Shown: positions 32,051 through 40,384 of the stretch, one piece after another
How positions within the stretch are numbered: the stretch's first letter is position 1
Layout of the letters: each line of letters starts with the position of its first letter
Origin: Bradyrhizobium canariense
GTDB taxonomy: Bacteria > Pseudomonadota > Alphaproteobacteria > Rhizobiales > Xanthobacteraceae
Reading direction: 5' to 3'
NCBI RefSeq assembly: GCF_900105125.1
Contig: NZ_LT629750.1
Span: 5,731,001-5,795,000, forward strand
DNA: 64,000 nt
Made by a program: the position numbers and the translations under genes
The notes under the pieces: model-generated
Database searches by the model: none
What the model was told of the DNA's origin: nothing
The model's input: the letters and a program-made list of their open reading frames with translations, nothing else

Positions 32051-34049
32051 AGAATTCGCCGTGGAAACGGGCCGAGAACACCGAGACAGGTCCACGGTCG
32101 GCGTTATAGGCGGGATTTGTGATGAGTTGATAGTCAGCGGTAACCGTCAGATTCTTGTCGACCGCATAGGCGTAGTAGGTCTCGAGGATCTGCTCGGGAC
32201 GATAGTTGAGCTGGCCGTCGCCGATCAAGAGGCCGAGGCCGCCGGCCGCGAGGAAGTCGCGATGTGCATCGGACAGTCCGTTGATCGCGCCGCCGATACC
32301 GATGGTGTCGTTCGGGCGTCCCCAGTAGCTGCCCTTGATCGACAGGCCCCCTGAAAGGCTGCGGTCGATATCGGTGAATGACAGGATTTCGGTCTGGCCG
32401 TCATTCCAGCTGGCGCGCGCGAACATGCCGACGTCCTTGACGATCTGCTGTTCGGCGTTGAGATAAAATCCGTATTTGAGGTTGTCGTGCCGGATGCTCG
32501 CCATGACCGTGTTGATGTCGAGCGAGGGATCCGCATCTTCAATCGCCAGCGCCTGGCGGTAATTGCCGGTATTGCCGCTGTTGGCAAATGCGCCAAGCCG
32601 CAGCTTGCCGGGCTGATCGAAGATGGTGTGGCGTTCCTCGAATTCGACCACGGTGCCGCCGGTCTTGTAGGTCAGCACGTCGCTGTTGGGAGCGGTCGGC
32701 ACCTCGAAGGCTCCGGCGCGTATCGCCCAGTCCTTGCGATTGAGCTCGACGATCGCGCCGCGCGTATAGCCGGGCAAATCGGCCGGGAAATCATAAGCGG
32801 CCGACGACCACATCGCCCAGTTCATGAAATCGGCGCGAGGATCGTGGGCGTAACTGTTGTTGTCGAAGAAGTCGCCGACCGCAAAGCGGCCGACAATCAG
32901 CGTGACCCGGTCGATGTCGCGTTTGCCCGCGAGTTGATTGGGTCCATCCTGGACCTCTTCCTGTTCGCCGCCGAGACCGAAGGTCTGTTTCAGATAATAG
33001 CGCTGCGCCCGGTATTTCGGCTCGGCGGCGCCGGCCTTTTGCGCCTCCCCGTTGGGAAAGCCGGCGACGCCGAGTGTGCCGCCGATGCCGAACCCCTGCG
33101 CCAGTTCGGGGTTGAAGTAGAACTCGCCGCCCTGCCAAAGCCGCACGCCGAGAAAGGCGGTCGTGGTCCAGGTTTCCTGCACCTGGCCGCCGCCGGGGAG
33201 GCTGTTGGCGCCGGCATAGGGCGAGCGGAAGGCAGGATAGGCCTGCGGAAGAAACGTCGTTTGCGCGTGGACATTCCAGTCGTCCGATTCCGGAAGCGCA
33301 GGCTTGACGTTGGCCGAAGCCTGCGCCGTCCACACCGGATTATCGTCAAAGCGATAGTTCAGTCCGAGCTTGAAAAGGTGAACGCTGGGATCGACGTTGA
33401 CGCTGGGCAGTCCGAAGCTGCTGAGGTCGTAGGTCCGGCGCGCCAGATCGATGTAGTCATATTCGAGTTTGGCGCTCCAATTGCCGCCCACGGCAAACTC
33501 GACACCGGCGCCTGCGGTCCAGCCGGTCTGGATCTGTCCAGGTGCTGCGAAGATGCTTCCCGGGGCATCGTTGAGGTTGACATGACTGTGTCCCCAGGCA
33601 AAGCCGCCGGTCACATACGGCATCCAATTTCCGAACGCGTATCCGACGCGGCCGCGCACCGTGCTGACGTAGTCGAGCGACGTGTCGAACGGCCCAGGCG
33701 CAAGACGCGGGGCATCGAGCGGACTGGCGAACGACGCATCCGCCTCGACGCCGAGCACGACATGATTCGCCAACTGCCTGTTGTAGCCGGCCTCGTAACC
33801 GCCGATCAGGCCGGTAATGCTGGGCGGAAAGACCACGCCTTGTTCGGGGATCGGATTGGTGCCGGGTCCCAGGCTGCCACCGCCATAGCCGACATGGCCT
33901 CCGATGTAGAAGCCGGTCCAGTCGTACACGGTCTGGTACGCGGGCGCCTTGAGCGCCATGTCCGCCGCGATGGCAGGTTGTGCCAGCGTGAGCATGCCGA
34001 GCCCAATGCCCGCAAATCTGCACTCCCAGGTTCGGCTGCAGCGGTTCAT
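32049..34049 (-). CDS. Outer-membrane protein: RopB/Omp25-type barrel fused to an OprB-type carbohydrate porin
   Basis: A 666-residue protein with a signal peptide (FAGIGLGMLTLAQPAIAA). Residues about 45-230 form a small beta-barrel of the Omp25/RopB kind (VYDWTGFYIGGHVGYGGGSL, GLIGGYEAGYNRQL, GRVGYAFGNWMPYVTGG, KLEYDYIDL). From about 245 to the end is an OprB-type porin domain (TTAFLGVRLWQGGEFYFNPE, GRFAVGDFFDNNSYAHDPR, KGSYWGRPNDTIGIG, LETYYAYAVDKNL) ending with a terminal Phe (ARFHGEF). The second part should be a sugar-permeable pore. Two barrels in one chain is uncommon. ATG 34049 is chosen; a longer non-ATG start adds an unlikely N-terminus. Confidence 0.85.
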   Translation of the reverse strand: MNRCSRTWECRFAGIGLGMLTLAQPAIAADMALKAPAYQTVYDWTGFYIGGHVGYGGGSLGPGTNPIPEQGVVFPPSITGLIGGYEAGYNRQLANHVVLGVEADASFASPLDAPRLAPGPFDTSLDYVSTVRGRVGYAFGNWMPYVTGGFAWGHSHVNLNDAPGSIFAAPGQIQTGWTAGAGVEFAVGGNWSAKLEYDYIDLARRTYDLSSFGLPSVNVDPSVHLFKLGLNYRFDDNPVWTAQASANVKPALPESDDWNVHAQTTFLPQAYPAFRSPYAGANSLPGGGQVQETWTTTAFLGVRLWQGGEFYFNPELAQGFGIGGTLGVAGFPNGEAQKAGAAEPKYRAQRYYLKQTFGLGGEQEEVQDGPNQLAGKRDIDRVTLIVGRFAVGDFFDNNSYAHDPRADFMNWAMWSSAAYDFPADLPGYTRGAIVELNRKDWAIRAGAFEVPTAPNSDVLTYKTGGTVVEFEERHTIFDQPGKLRLGAFANSGNTGNYRQALAIEDADPSLDINTVMASIRHDNLKYGFYLNAEQQIVKDVGMFARASWNDGQTEILSFTDIDRSLSGGLSIKGSYWGRPNDTIGIGGAINGLSDAHRDFLAAGGLGLLIGDGQLNYRPEQILETYYAYAVDKNLTVTADYQLITNPAYNADRGPVSVFSARFHGEF

Positions 34050-34374
34050 CGGGCGAAATTTTCCAGCGCGAACATTTCGGCAATCTCTTTTGTCATCACT
34101 GATTTGCCGTCGTGCTGCCACCAAGAAATCGAGCGAACGATTTCACCGCGCCGGTCGATGCCTTCTCCAACGGCGAAAAGCCGAATCAAACGGAAAACGC
34201 ATTCATCCCAAGCCCTTGAACCACAAGCAAAACGTTATTGCAAGTAATTCGCAATTGCAAGTAAGGATGAAGGTGCCGCTGATTTGTTGGCATTGTTCTG
34301 TGACAGACATGCAACACAGAATACCCCGGTGAGATGTCAGGCGATTCCTAGCAAAAGCGGTGATGCCAAAAGAT
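34050..34374. other. Upstream region of the porin gene
   Basis: No gene seen. It holds two direct copies of TTGCAAGTAA at 34238-34247 and 34255-34264, 17 bp apart, in an AT-richer stretch about 190 bp before the porin start. Such spaced copies could be binding sites for a regulator of the porin. Confidence 0.35.
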
Positions 34375-34404
34375 GACCCGCCCGGGGGGACAGCCGGGCG
34401 GGTC
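34375..34404 (-). terminator. Hairpin terminator after the creatininase gene
   Basis: A perfect 11-bp stem, GACCCGCCCGG (34375-34385) and CCGGGCGGGTC (34394-34404), with an 8-nt loop. On the minus strand the stem is followed by ATCTTTT, a short T-run. It lies 146 bp beyond the creatininase stop and before the porin promoter region. The bases between 34405 and 34549 hold no gene that I recognise. Confidence 0.65.
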
Positions 34405-34549
34405 AGGTGCGGAACGGGTGGATGAGGCGCCGTTGTTACCCGCACGCTCCGTTGGTCGGAGCGATTTTGAAGCGGGTTCGATCACGGCCCGGTGACTGCC
34501 GAGCCGTGTGTGACGTTCTCACTGTAACGGCCGGTGACGTGCGCGAGTG

Positions 34550-35365
34550 TCAGCCCTGCGGACGATCCGAAAGTATTTCAGGATCAAACTTGTCGATGTC
34601 GGCGAGCAATTCGCAGAACGCGGTTGCGCCGTGATCGAGCAGTCGCTCGCCTTTCTCGGCCGACGCCAGTGTCGCATCGCCGACGGCGCCGCCGGGATGG
34701 AGGTCTTGCGCCTGCCACGCGAACGGAGCCGGGCGATGCGCTGAGAGCCAGCGATAGTCCTTTTCCATCGCGATCGCCGAGGAGCGGAAATCGGCGATCT
34801 TTTCCTTGCGCACATGCTGCTGATATCGCGCCAGCATGATCGAGGTCTCGACCGCGCCGCCATGAACGCCATGGCGCAATTCTTCCTCCGAGAACATTCC
34901 CTCCGGCGCGCCAAAACGCGACCATCCTGTGGTAACCGCGAGAAGCCCGTATTCCGCGCGCAGATCCTGCGCGACCAGGGTCATGGCCGCGCTGTTGCCG
35001 CCATGGCTGGTGACCATCACAAGCTTCTTGATGCCGGCGCGCGCGACGCTCGCCCCGAGCGCCATCCATGTCTGCAGCGCGGTCTCGGTCGGCAGCGTCA
35101 GCGTGCCCGGATAGTCGATATGTTCGGTCGAAATCCCGACCGGCTGAAGCGGCATGAATGTCACGGGCATCGTATCCGGCAGCAGCTCGCGCACCCGTCC
35201 AAGGTAGGCCTGCGCGATCATGACGTCGGTGCCGACAGGCAGATGCGGGCCGTGCTGCTCGGTCGCCGCCAACGGCAACACCGCAATCCATCGCGCTGCG
35301 GCCGTCCCGGAAATGTCGGGCCAGTGAATGTCGGTCCAATCGCGGGGAGGAGCCATTGAAGTCAT
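34550..35365 (-). CDS. Creatininase family protein
   Basis: A 271-residue amidohydrolase-type protein. Metal ligands are seen in ATEQHGPHLPVGTD (Glu, His and Asp), VTSHGGNSAAMT (His) and GGAVETSIMLA (Glu), the PF02633 pattern. Relatives include creatinine amidohydrolase and mycofactocin protein MftE, and many members act on cyclic amides or formamidopyrimidines. ATG 35365 fits; the second ATG (35356) is also possible. It is divergent from an ABC operon (122 bp between starts) and may act on the compound that operon imports. Confidence 0.88.
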   Translation of the reverse strand: MTSMAPPRDWTDIHWPDISGTAAARWIAVLPLAATEQHGPHLPVGTDVMIAQAYLGRVRELLPDTMPVTFMPLQPVGISTEHIDYPGTLTLPTETALQTWMALGASVARAGIKKLVMVTSHGGNSAAMTLVAQDLRAEYGLLAVTTGWSRFGAPEGMFSEEELRHGVHGGAVETSIMLARYQQHVRKEKIADFRSSAIAMEKDYRWLSAHRPAPFAWQAQDLHPGGAVGDATLASAEKGERLLDHGATAFCELLADIDKFDPEILSDRPQG

Positions 35366-35487
35366 CGTGCAAAACGTTTCTTTGGGCCAATTTGCAAGGT
35401 AGTTTGTCCGTTCCCGCAAGGGGCTGTACCAGCGTCCAGACCAGCGTTACCCCTATCATGAGCTAGAATGATCAACGGAGTCCAACC

Positions 35488-36507
35488 ATGAACCCGGCTC
35501 TTTTGCCGCGAGCGTTAACGGCTGGCCTGCTGGCCCTCGCCCTGGCCATCACGTCCGCGGGCGCGCAAACGCTGGACAAGGTCTCGTTCGGAACCAACTG
35601 GGTGCCGGAGCCGGAACAGGGCGGATTTTTCCAGGCGGTGGCCGACGGGACCTACAAGCAATACGGGCTCGACGTCACGATCGTGCCGGGCGGCCCGAAC
35701 GACAACAATCGCATTCTGCTGATCGCCGGCAAGCTCGACTTCTTCCTGAGCGCGAACACGTTGCAGTCGTTCGATGCCGTCACCAACAAAGTCCCCGTGG
35801 TCCAGATCGCCTCCATGTTCCAGAAGGATCCGCAGGTCTTTCTGACCCATCCGGAATCCAAGGTCACCAAACTCGAGGATCTCAAACCGCTGACGCTGTT
35901 CGTGTCCAAGGAGGGGATTGCGACCTACTATCAATGGCTGAAATCCGAATACGGATTCAGCGAGGAGAAAGTCAAACCCTATACCTTCAATTCGCAGCCG
36001 TTCATCGCCGACAAGCAGAGCGCGATGCAGGGCTATGTCACCTCGGAGCCGTTCGCGATCGAACAAGCCGCAGCCTTCAAACCGGGGGTGATTCTGCTGG
36101 CGGATAATGGCTTCAACTCTTATTCAACCCTGATCGAAACGCGCCGCGACCTGATCGACAAAAAGCCGGATCTGGTTCAGCGTTTTGTCGACGCCTCGAT
36201 TATCGGTTGGTACCATTATATCTACGGCGACAATTCGCCTGGCAACGCGATGATCAAGAAGCTCAACCCTGAAATGACGGACGAGTTGCTGGCCTATTCC
36301 GTCGCCAAGATGAAGGAATACGGAATTGTCGATTCCGGCGATGCATTGCAGGACGGCATCGGCGCGATGAATGACACGCGGGTCGCGAGCTTTTTCGAAA
36401 AGATGGTGCGCGCCGGCGTCGTGCGCAGCGACATCGACTACCGCAAGGGTTACACGCTTCGCTTCACCAACAAGGGCGTCGGACTCGATCTGCGGCCAAA
36501 GAACTAG
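35488..36507 (+). CDS. ABC transporter substrate-binding protein, NMT1/THI5 type
   Basis: A 339-residue binding protein with a signal peptide (ALTAGLLALALAITSAGA, cleavage after AGA/Q). The mature part starts LDKVSFGTNWVPEPEQGGFF and contains FLSANTLQSFDAVTNKVPVV and EGYGLDV-like YKQYGLDVTIVPGGPNDN, the NMT1/THI5 pattern of pyrimidine or sulfonate receptors. GGAGTCC precedes ATG 35488. First gene of the operon; 7 bp separate it from the ATPase gene. Confidence 0.92.
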   Translation: MNPALLPRALTAGLLALALAITSAGAQTLDKVSFGTNWVPEPEQGGFFQAVADGTYKQYGLDVTIVPGGPNDNNRILLIAGKLDFFLSANTLQSFDAVTNKVPVVQIASMFQKDPQVFLTHPESKVTKLEDLKPLTLFVSKEGIATYYQWLKSEYGFSEEKVKPYTFNSQPFIADKQSAMQGYVTSEPFAIEQAAAFKPGVILLADNGFNSYSTLIETRRDLIDKKPDLVQRFVDASIIGWYHYIYGDNSPGNAMIKKLNPEMTDELLAYSVAKMKEYGIVDSGDALQDGIGAMNDTRVASFFEKMVRAGVVRSDIDYRKGYTLRFTNKGVGLDLRPKN

Positions 36508-36514
36508 CGACGCA

Positions 36515-37330
36515 ATGGCCGATCCCGCCGCTTTGTCTGAAATCGACGTTGGCCCGGCCGGCCTTGCCGTCAGCCTGCGCGACGTGACCAAGGTCTATGA
36601 CAATGGCGTAGCGGCGTTGGGGCCGCTGGATCTTGACGTGCGAACCGGCGAATTCGTGTCCCTGCTCGGACCGTCAGGTTGCGGCAAGTCGACGGCGCTT
36701 CGCCTGATCGCGGGTCTTAATGCGCCGACGTCAGGCACCGTCCGCGTTTCACATCGCGCCGGCCGGGCGCGTGCCGGGCAGACCATCGGCTTTGTGTTTC
36801 AGGAGCCGACGCTGATGCCGTGGGCCAATGTCAGTGAGAACGTGCGGTTGCCGCTGAAACTGGCGCATGTGCCCGTTGCCGAGGCGAACGCGCGCATCGG
36901 TGAGGCGCTGGCGCAGGTCGGGCTTGCGGAATTTGCCGGCGCTTATCCTCGCGAATTATCGGGGGGCATGAAGATGCGGGTCTCGCTGGCGCGTGCGCTG
37001 GTTACCGATCCGGATATTCTCTTGATGGATGAACCGTTCGCGGCCCTCGACGAGATCACCCGCTTTCGGCTCAACAATGATCTGCTCTCGCTGTGGCGCA
37101 ATCTGCGCAAGACCGTCGTCTTCGTCACGCATTCGGTGTTCGAGTCGGTGTATTTGTCGCAACGCGTGATCGTGATGAGTTCGCGGCCCGGGCGCATCAG
37201 CGCCGAATTCCGCATCGACGCTCCCGAACCGCGTGGCGAGGATTTTCGCACATCGGCCGATTATGCCGGTTATTGCCGTACGGTCTCCAACGCGCTGGCG
37301 CCGCTGTATCAGGGGCAGCCCGGCCTATGA
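36515..37330 (+). CDS. ABC transporter ATP-binding protein
   Basis: A 271-residue ATPase: Walker A GPSGCGKSTA, Q-loop FVFQEPTLMPWANVSENV, signature LSGGMKMRVSLARAL, Walker B ILLMDEPFAALD and switch THSVFESVYL. Its LMPWANV segment marks the nitrate/sulfonate/taurine/thiamine-precursor group. It lies between the binding-protein and permease genes; its stop overlaps the permease start by four bases (ATGA). ATG 36515 was preferred over longer in-frame extensions that run into the previous gene. Confidence 0.94.
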   Translation: MADPAALSEIDVGPAGLAVSLRDVTKVYDNGVAALGPLDLDVRTGEFVSLLGPSGCGKSTALRLIAGLNAPTSGTVRVSHRAGRARAGQTIGFVFQEPTLMPWANVSENVRLPLKLAHVPVAEANARIGEALAQVGLAEFAGAYPRELSGGMKMRVSLARALVTDPDILLMDEPFAALDEITRFRLNNDLLSLWRNLRKTVVFVTHSVFESVYLSQRVIVMSSRPGRISAEFRIDAPEPRGEDFRTSADYAGYCRTVSNALAPLYQGQPGL

Positions 37331-38163
37331 GCTCCTTGCAGATACCGCCATTGTCTGCCGGACAGGCTGCGCCGGGCGGCCGTTTTCCGGGCTTGGTCCG
37401 GGTGCTGCTTCCGGTGGTCGTGCTCGCGGCGGGCGTCGTGGCATGGGGCCTCGTGGTCCGCATCAACAACATTCCGCCCTACGTGCTCCCCGGACCGTCG
37501 GCGGTTTTCCGGACGCTGGTCAATGACTGGCCGGTGCTGTCGCTATCGCTTCTCACCACGTTACGGACGACGCTCGAGGGGTTCATCGCCGCCGCCGTCG
37601 GCGGCATTGCATTGGCGCTATTGTTCAATCAGTCGAAATGGCTGGAATATTCGCTGTTTCCCTATGCGGTGATCCTGCAGGTCACGCCGGTCATCGCCAT
37701 TGCGCCGCTGCTCCTGATCTACCTTCCGCAACAGACCGCGGTCATCGTCTGCGCCTGGATCGTCGGATTCTTTCCGGTGCTGTCCAACACCACGCTTGGC
37801 CTCAATTCCGTGGATCGCAACCTGGCCGGCCTGTTTCAGCTCTATGGCGCGTCGCGGCTGCAGACCCTGCGATATCTCAAATTGCCGGCGGCGCTGCCGT
37901 TCATCCTGGGCGGCCTGCGGATTGCGGGCGGGCTGTCGTTGATCGGCGCCGTGGTCGCAGAGATCGCGGCGGGTTCGGCGGGCGCGGGGTCGGGACTGGC
38001 CTATCGAATTGCGGAATCCGGCTATCGTCTCAACATTGCCAGAATGTTCGCAGCCTTACTGTTGCTCTCTGCCGCTGGAATTGTCATTTATGGGCTGCTG
38101 GCGCTAATTTCGCACCTGATATTGCGGCGCTGGCATGAGAGCGCGCTTGGAAAGGAAAACTGA
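37327..38163 (+). CDS. ABC transporter permease
   Basis: A 278-residue permease with about six membrane segments; PPYVLPGPSAVFRTLVNDW near residue 50 and FQLYGASRLQTLRYLKLPAA, LPFILGGLRIAGGLSLIGAV in the second half are typical BPD_transp_1 motifs of the sulfonate/pyrimidine-precursor class. Start overlaps the ATPase stop, and its own stop overlaps the start of the dehydrogenase gene by one base (TGATG), so all are translated as one operon. Confidence 0.92.
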   Translation: MSSLQIPPLSAGQAAPGGRFPGLVRVLLPVVVLAAGVVAWGLVVRINNIPPYVLPGPSAVFRTLVNDWPVLSLSLLTTLRTTLEGFIAAAVGGIALALLFNQSKWLEYSLFPYAVILQVTPVIAIAPLLLIYLPQQTAVIVCAWIVGFFPVLSNTTLGLNSVDRNLAGLFQLYGASRLQTLRYLKLPAALPFILGGLRIAGGLSLIGAVVAEIAAGSAGAGSGLAYRIAESGYRLNIARMFAALLLLSAAGIVIYGLLALISHLILRRWHESALGKEN

Positions 38164-39158
38164 TGGGGAACAACTCCTCCGAGAAGATCGATTTGCTGAT
38201 TTACGGGCCGAGCAAGCCGATCGTCGATAACGGCTTTTCCGATCAGTTCATCCTGCATCGCTTTGAAACCATCGGTGATCTGGAACGGCTCAGTCCCGAG
38301 GCCGCCGGGAAAATCCGCGGTGCCGCGATCACCTATAATTCGGTGCGGGGTGACAGCAAGACGCTGGCGCGCTTTCCCAAGCTCGAGATCGTTTCGAGCT
38401 TCGGCGTCGGCTACGATCACATCGATGCCAATTACGCGCGCGACAACAACATCATGGTCACCAACACGCCTGATGTCCTGACCGAGGAAGTCGCCGATAT
38501 CGCGATGGGGCTTTTGATCGCGACCGTGCGCGAATTCATCAAGGCCGACCGCTATCTGCGGTCCGGTCTGTGGACCACGCAGAATTTTCCGCTGAGCGTC
38601 GGCTCGCTGCGCGACCGCAAGGTGGGGATGGTCGGCATGGGCCGGATTGGGCAAGCGATCGCTCGCCGGCTCGATGCGTCGCTGGTGCCCGTCGTCTACC
38701 ACACCCGCAATCCCGCGCCCGGCCTGTCCTACAAGCACTATCCCGATCTGATCGAGATGGCGAAGGCGGTCGATACGCTGGTCGTCATCGTGCCGGGCGG
38801 CGCAAGCACCACAAAAATGATCAACGCCGAGGTCATGAAGGCGCTCGGCCCGCGCGGGGTGATCATCAATGTCGCGCGCGGCACCGTCGTCGACGAGCAG
38901 GCGCTGATTGCAGCGCTCAAGTCGGGGACCATTCTGGCCGCGGGCCTCGACGTGTTCGAAAAAGAGCCGAATGTGCCGGACGAATTGAAGGCCATGCAGA
39001 ACGTCGTTCTGCTGCCGCATATCGGCTCGGCCTCGGTGGTGACCCGCAACGCCATGGATCAGCTGGTGGTCGACAATCTGAAGACCTGGTTCGCCGGAAA
39101 GCCGCCGCTGACGCCGGTTGCGGAAACTCCGGCCAAGACTCCTGCCAAGAGCCACTGA
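38163..39158 (+). CDS. D-isomer-specific 2-hydroxyacid dehydrogenase (GhrB/hydroxypyruvate reductase type)
   Basis: A 331-residue NAD(P)-dependent dehydrogenase. The nucleotide fold has GMVGMGRIGQAIARRLDA, and catalysis depends on Arg in INVARGTVVDEQALI, Glu in FEKEPNVPDEL and His in VLLPHIGSASVVTRNAM. HTRNPAPGL after the second strand suggests NADP preference. It reduces glyoxylate/hydroxypyruvate or a related 2-oxoacid. Translated with the ABC transporter before it, it probably serves the breakdown of the imported compound. The C-terminus ends in a Pro/Lys-rich tail. Stop overlaps the next ATG by one base. Confidence 0.92.
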   Translation: MGNNSSEKIDLLIYGPSKPIVDNGFSDQFILHRFETIGDLERLSPEAAGKIRGAAITYNSVRGDSKTLARFPKLEIVSSFGVGYDHIDANYARDNNIMVTNTPDVLTEEVADIAMGLLIATVREFIKADRYLRSGLWTTQNFPLSVGSLRDRKVGMVGMGRIGQAIARRLDASLVPVVYHTRNPAPGLSYKHYPDLIEMAKAVDTLVVIVPGGASTTKMINAEVMKALGPRGVIINVARGTVVDEQALIAALKSGTILAAGLDVFEKEPNVPDELKAMQNVVLLPHIGSASVVTRNAMDQLVVDNLKTWFAGKPPLTPVAETPAKTPAKSH

Positions 39159-39865
39159 TGACGGGCCGTCGCGCCGGAATGGTGGTTGCCGCCGTGTGGG
39201 CGGCGATTGCCTGCGGGGCGCCGGCGCGGTCGCAGGATGTCAGCACCTTGAAAAAGGACATGATCGGCCAGTGGGAGCTCGCGACCACCGACCGCAGCAA
39301 GACCTGCGTCGTCACGTTGAAGAACGATTCCACGGCGCAGGGGACGCTTAAGCTTGAACTGGAGCCGGGCTGCGCGGCGGCGCTGCCGTTCACCAAGGAT
39401 ATCACTGCCTGGAGCATCAAGGGACTGGGCGACATCGTGCGGCTACAGGACGCTGCGGGACAGCCGGTGGTCGACTTCACCGAAGTCGAAACCGGGATCT
39501 TCGAGGGCATGCGGACCGGCGAGGGCATCTATATCCTGCAAAATCTCGCGGCCGCCCGCTCGCTGGCAAAATCCATGGATCAGATGATCGGCGACTGGGC
39601 CATGGTGCGCGGCAATGGCCAATCGATCTGCGGCCTGACGCTGACCAATAACGAGGCGAACGCGGACAATTTCCAGGTGTTCCTGAAGCCCAAATGTGAT
39701 CCTGCAGTCACCGCGTTTGCGCCGACGCAATGGCGGCTCGATCACGGTCAGATCGTTCTGATGTCGGAGAGCGGCGAAACCTGGCAGTTCGAGGCCGACG
39801 ACAACGCACAGTGGCGCAAGGTCCCCGACAGCGCCGATCCGCTGATCCTGCTCCGGCAGGAATGA
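39158..39865 (+). CDS. Exported two-domain AprI/Inh-type protein
   Basis: A 235-residue protein with a signal peptide (MVVAAVWAAIACGAPARSQ). Two similar halves follow: one starts MIGQWELATTDRSKTCVVTL, the other MIGDWAMVRGNGQSICGLTL, and both contain the W..H/S..I/V pattern of the AprI/Inh beta-barrel (PF02974). Inh proteins inhibit secreted metalloproteases of the serralysin type; here no protease gene is nearby. The gene overlaps the dehydrogenase stop by one base, so it is the fifth gene of the operon. A role as an inhibitor is not shown; a periplasmic binding role is equally open. Confidence 0.75.
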   Translation: MTGRRAGMVVAAVWAAIACGAPARSQDVSTLKKDMIGQWELATTDRSKTCVVTLKNDSTAQGTLKLELEPGCAAALPFTKDITAWSIKGLGDIVRLQDAAGQPVVDFTEVETGIFEGMRTGEGIYILQNLAAARSLAKSMDQMIGDWAMVRGNGQSICGLTLTNNEANADNFQVFLKPKCDPAVTAFAPTQWRLDHGQIVLMSESGETWQFEADDNAQWRKVPDSADPLILLRQE

Positions 39866-40014
39866 CGGCTGATTGATCAGGTTTTTCAGCCGGTAAGGCC
39901 TACAGTTTTTTTCGTGCCGGTGTCGATCCGCATGAGGCTCGTTCGTCGACCTATCAGCGAGATAGTTTTGCACGGCTCGGCGCCGGCGGCTCGCCTTTAA
40001 GGAGGAGTTTTCAG

Positions 40015-40368
40015 ATGCGCTTCATGTATATCGTCAAGCACCCCGGCCCTTCCGCGACTCCCACACCTGAACTCATGGAGGCGATGCACAAGCTGGCCGA
40101 CCGCGAGACCAAGGCCGGCCGCATGCTCGACAGCGGCGGGCTGATGCCGGTCGAGACCGGCGCCCAGGTGCGCATCGCCGGCGGCAAGCTTAGCGTGATC
40201 GATGGTCCCTTCGTGGAAACCAAGGAGATTGTCGGCGGCTACGCGATCTTCGAACTCCGCGACAAGCAAGAGGCCGTCGCGATGGCGAAGGAATTCATGC
40301 AACTGCATTTGGACCATCTGCCGGGCTGGGAAGGGACATGCGAGCTGCGCGCGTTTGCCGGTCCTTGA
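40015..40368 (+). CDS. YCII/DGPF-domain protein
   Basis: A 117-residue protein of the YCII-related family with the DGPF motif in SVIDGPFVETKEIVGGYAIF. GGAGGAG eight bases before ATG 40015 is a strong ribosome site. DGPF proteins are encoded next to ECF42 sigma factors, as here (16 bp apart). Their activity is unknown; the fold is ferredoxin-like. Sixteen bases separate it from the sigma factor gene. Confidence 0.92.
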   Translation: MRFMYIVKHPGPSATPTPELMEAMHKLADRETKAGRMLDSGGLMPVETGAQVRIAGGKLSVIDGPFVETKEIVGGYAIFELRDKQEAVAMAKEFMQLHLDHLPGWEGTCELRAFAGP

Positions 40369-40384
40369 GATCCGGCTCAGCCCG

